A stretch of 5,320 nt of DNA from Nitrospirota bacterium (GTDB lineage Bacteria; Nitrospirota; Nitrospiria; Nitrospirales; Nitrospiraceae): the NCBI GenBank assembly GCA_016195505.1, contig JACPZN010000265.1:1-5320 (forward strand), given 5' to 3'. Below are positions 4,949 through 5,320 of this stretch, in pieces; within the stretch, counting starts at the first letter, position 1, and every line of letters starts with the position of its first letter. The translations under genes were made by a program, and so were the position numbers. Under the pieces are notes generated by a model. It made no database searches, had not been told where the DNA came from, and saw only the letters and a list, made by a program, of their open reading frames with translations.

Positions 4949-5320
4949 AATCAGTTTCTCCTTTTTGGGTGAGGTCTTGTTGGATTAATGGATGGACCGT
5001 TGTCGTTTGGCTTTCTTGTTGATTGGATCCTATTAGTAGCCCGCGCCTTTTCTCGTCTTGAGTTGTGACAAGGCAACTGGCCGCTGCACCGTTGTGGAGG
5101 TGGGAACCATTCCTCGAAGCGCACCCCTCACGAGCGCGAACAAGAAAATAGAATCCATCAGAGCGACCGTCCTCTCGTTCGACCTATGAACTCCCTTACC
5201 TCGCAAGAGAACAGCATAAAATATACCTGGTTTGCACGTAGCGGCGTCGTTCACGATGCCAGTGAATTAACGCATCCTAGACATGGAATGGCGAGGACGA
5301 GCTCTTGTTTGGAGGGGTAT
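4949..5320. other. Non-coding or weakly coding region upstream of the CBS gene
   Basis: About 370 bases hold no confidently called gene. The near end carries the CBS ribosome binding site. A minus-strand frame ends at 5033. Read from GTG 5254 it gives 73 residues without a ribosome binding site. Read from ATG 5158 it gives 41 residues (MDSIFLFALVRGALRGM... ending KTRKGAGY), with AGAGGA 11 nt upstream. Support is too weak to call it a gene. An imperfectly spaced inverted repeat AGTTG/CAACT (5061-5065, 5074-5078) includes the 9-bp palindrome TTGTGACAA (5063-5071). At the right edge GGAGG (5311-5315) on the plus strand could be the ribosome binding site of a gene starting just outside the window. 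Confidence 0.4.

Overview
The window looks like chromosomal DNA from a moderately GC-rich bacterium. A Nitrospira-like member of the Nitrospirota is my best guess. That rests on the overall look of the proteins (a CxxC zinc ribbon joined to PilZ, the style of the complex II subunits, the LemA/TPM operon) and is inference, not a search result. I see no mobile element, CRISPR array, tRNA, rRNA or phage gene.

Layout from left to right. (1) Positions 1-1141 hold the tail of a succinate dehydrogenase/fumarate reductase flavoprotein gene, followed by its complete iron-sulfur subunit gene. Together they form the soluble electron-transfer arm of complex II. (2) Positions 1191-1790 hold a well-formed sigma70-type promoter, an 8-bp inverted repeat over the predicted transcription start, and a zinc-ribbon + PilZ protein, a predicted c-di-GMP effector. 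The promoter and ribosome binding site place the start at 1266 rather than at the upstream ATG at 1230. (3) A 101-residue protein of unknown function lies on the minus strand (1820-2125). It converges on the PilZ gene and diverges from lemA. (4) Positions 2183-4389 hold a three-gene operon: lemA, a secreted and membrane-anchored TPM-domain protein with a glycine-rich tail, and a second TPM-type membrane protein. The third gene overlaps the second, and its ribosome binding site lies inside the glycine codons of the second. (5) A two-CBS-domain protein lies on the minus strand (4505-4948). About 370 bases upstream of it hold no confidently called gene.

Functional picture. The complex II genes serve central carbon and energy metabolism. 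In a Nitrospira-like autotroph this could mean either direction of the TCA cycle. The LemA/TPM genes probably work together at the cell envelope, but the biochemical role of this module is poorly understood. The PilZ and CBS proteins are small ligand-sensing modules (c-di-GMP and probably adenine nucleotides) without an attached enzyme, so they should act through partners not encoded here. I find no clearly novel multi-gene system. The most useful second looks are the PilZ promoter/inverted-repeat arrangement, the nested translation start between the TPM genes, the split TPM fold, and the uncharacterised 101-residue protein.
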